Part shown: positions 46,001 through 46,496 of the stretch, one piece after another
Numbering within the stretch: position 1 is the first letter of the stretch
How the letters are laid out: the number at the start of each line of letters is the position of its first letter
Assembly (NCBI RefSeq): GCF_006228125.1
Contig: NZ_VDFY01000081.1
Location: 1 to 46,496, forward strand
Direction: 5' to 3'
Length of the DNA stretch: 46,496 nt
Source: Micromonospora orduensis
Lineage (GTDB): Bacteria > Actinomycetota > Actinomycetes > Mycobacteriales > Micromonosporaceae
Position numbers and translations under genes: made by a program
The notes under the pieces: model-generated
What the model was told of the DNA's origin: nothing
The model's input: only the letters and a program-made list of their open reading frames with translations
The model's database searches: none

Positions 46001-46397
46001 TGCTCCCCGCGATGACCTGCGGGTCGACGTTCTCCGGCAGCTGGGAGTCGATCCGGCTCAGCGCGGTCTGCATCTTGTTGACCACGTCGTCCAGGTCGGT
46101 GCCGAACTCGTACTGCACCTGGACCGTCGTCGATCCCTCGCGGGAGGTGGAGGTGACCTTGTCCAGCCCGGGGATGCCCTGCAGGGCGTTCTCGATCGGC
46201 TCGGTCACCTGCGACTCGACGATCTCGGGTCCGGCGCCGGGGTAGGCGGCCACGATGAACGCGGCCGGGAACTCGAGCGACGGCAGCAGTTGCTGCTTCA
46301 GCGACGGCACGGCGAACGCTCCGAACGCCGTAATCACCACCGCGATGAGGGCCACGAGCCCTCGGTTGGCGAGGCTGAATCTGGCGAGCAGCGACAT
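43086..46397 (-). CDS. RND (AcrB-like) efflux transporter permease
   Basis: A 1103-residue resistance-nodulation-division protein with the two-fold layout of AcrB: an N-terminal transmembrane helix (about 10-30), a large extracytoplasmic loop, a block of helices, and the same arrangement repeated in the second half. The proton-relay residues are in GRVVDDSIVVLENIK (about 392-406). Second-half landmarks include NAIVLLDLINQYRAQGMG. The C-terminal tail (after about 1030) is long, Arg/Ala/Pro-rich and probably disordered. Gram-positive actinobacteria lack a TolC-type outer-membrane partner, so it must work with other partners or export differently. The upstream 99 bp reach the window edge, so an upstream partner gene could lie just outside. 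Confidence 0.93.
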   Translation of the reverse strand: MSLLARFSLANRGLVALIAVVITAFGAFAVPSLKQQLLPSLEFPAAFIVAAYPGAGPEIVESQVTEPIENALQGIPGLDKVTSTSREGSTTVQVQYEFGTDLDDVVNKMQTALSRIDSQLPENVDPQVIAGSTDDLPAVVLAAAGTGDERALAEKLRATVVPELEAIDGVRVVEVTGARDDVVVVTPDLAKLAAAKVQPTAIGAALKTNGVSVPAGAVTDGSGLALPVQVGTPVATLDDLRGIVITPGATPVRLGDVATVEQKLAQATAITRTNGKDSLGIAVTAAPDGNAVEISHEIRDRLADLKNASGAELTVVFDQAPFVEKSIESLTTEGLLGLLMAVIVILVFLLSVRSTVVTAVSIPLSVLVALIALWIGDYSLNLLTLGALTIAVGRVVDDSIVVLENIKRHLEYGEEKQYAIITGVREVAGAVTASTLTTVAVFAPIALVGGFVGQLFAPFAITVTVALLASLLVSLTVIPVLAYWFLKPRGGTVDDEAVRRDAEEKELRNPLQRAYLPVIGFATRKRSTRWITVGLGLLVLFGTFGLAQKLETNFLDDSGQDTLSFRQELPAGTGLAATDEAATKVEAVLGRIDGVETYQVTAGGGDTPWAGGGGNNVASWSLALDGDTDAKQMREKLRGEFDKLGAGLGEITFGGGQDASTSQLEVVVQGSDPEVLTRAAEAARSAMAGVPDVEDVTTSLAERVPRVDVAVDRVAAGRVGLTEAAVGQLVSQAFRGAPLGQVALDGRQQDVVLRLSAKPPVSLEELRALPVGPVKLDDIADITQAEGPQQVSRIDGERSVSVTGTATGSNLGATSQELQKRLDGIDVPGATFTIGGVSADQADAFGDLALAVLAAIAIVFLIMVATFRSLTQALILLISIPFAATGAIGLLLITGTPLGVPALIGVLMLVGIVVTNAIVLLDLINQYRAQGMGVREAVVEGGRRRLRPILMTAVATIFALLPMAFGLTGEGGFISQPLAVVVIGGLLSSTLLTLILVPTLYTMVEHTKESLRERRRRRRNGGSAATEPTAPAPAEPDGPNQVAVPTGASTSAGTPRSVSAEGSQPAATRPAPSGALVDGTDQFEVLRLPRSRTSPLPPSEPTE

Positions 46398-46496
46398 CGG
46401 CCTGGCTCACTCCTGAACGAGAATGCGGGCGGGGATACCCGAAAGTGTGCCGGACTCGCCTACCTCGACCCCCGCCGCCCCCACACCGTCCCGAAG

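Overview
The window is a high-GC actinobacterial chromosome segment, most likely from Micromonosporaceae (Micromonospora or a close relative). This is inferred from the very high third-position GC, frequent GTG starts, many leaderless-type promoters (TANNNT 6-8 nt before the start codon), a Rho factor with a long Arg/Asp-rich insert, an actinobacterial NucS, and a gene order recognisably related to the thrB-rho-rpmE-prfA-prmC-tsaC-glyA-atp operon-atpC-DUF2550-cobO-murA backbone of other actinobacteria, including Mycobacterium. The window is core genome. I see no rRNA, tRNA, CRISPR array, insertion sequence, prophage or integrase.

Layout. 1-5.3 kb: aldehyde dehydrogenase, a small methyltransferase, mismatch endonuclease NucS, a DUF4126 membrane protein, a secreted lysozyme-fold protein, a 729-bp gene-poor region and a DUF1540 protein. 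5.3-12.4 kb: a B12 and acyl-CoA group (ethylmalonyl-CoA mutase MeaA, 3-hydroxybutyryl-CoA dehydrogenase, PduO-type cobalamin adenosyltransferase) mixed with an ABC-2 exporter, MurA and a broken VOC gene. 12.5-22.2 kb: F1Fo ATP synthase genes on the minus strand (AtpI-like, AtpZ-like, B, E, F, H, A, G, D), then a strong terminator, an LCP cell-wall ligase gene, atpC and DUF2550. 22.2-29.4 kb: glyA, an SDR/DUF2867 protein, a class A penicillin-binding protein, a tyrosine-phosphatase-like protein, tsaC and prmC. 29.5-40.8 kb: a diguanylate cyclase, prfA, rpmE, a T4 Pnkp-like kinase-phosphatase, a giant secreted phosphodiester glycosidase/metallophosphatase, rho and thrB. 40.8-46.5 kb: an MFS transporter, a Tat-exported polysaccharide deacetylase and an RND efflux pump.

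How the genes fit together. The core is translation and termination (rho, rpmE, prfA, prmC, tsaC), energy (atp) and one-carbon or threonine metabolism (glyA, thrB). Cell-envelope genes are interleaved with it (LCP, PBP, MurA, polysaccharide deacetylase, secreted lysozyme-like protein). MeaA needs adenosylcobalamin, which the nearby adenosyltransferase makes, and the 3-hydroxybutyryl-CoA dehydrogenase belongs to the route that feeds the ethylmalonyl-CoA pathway.

Most notable signals. Three exact GGAAT-N18-GTT (SigR/SigH-type) promoter matches lie in tandem at about 80-bp spacing, pointing at the secreted lysozyme-like gene. atpC is cut off from the rest of the atp operon by a perfect 16-bp-stem terminator and an LCP gene. 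cobO and murA are divergent with overlapping start codons. A long nested stem-loop lies at 4705-4805. Similar operator-like dyads precede the aldehyde dehydrogenase and meaA. No wholly unknown multi-gene system is evident. The least explained stretch is 4290-5018.
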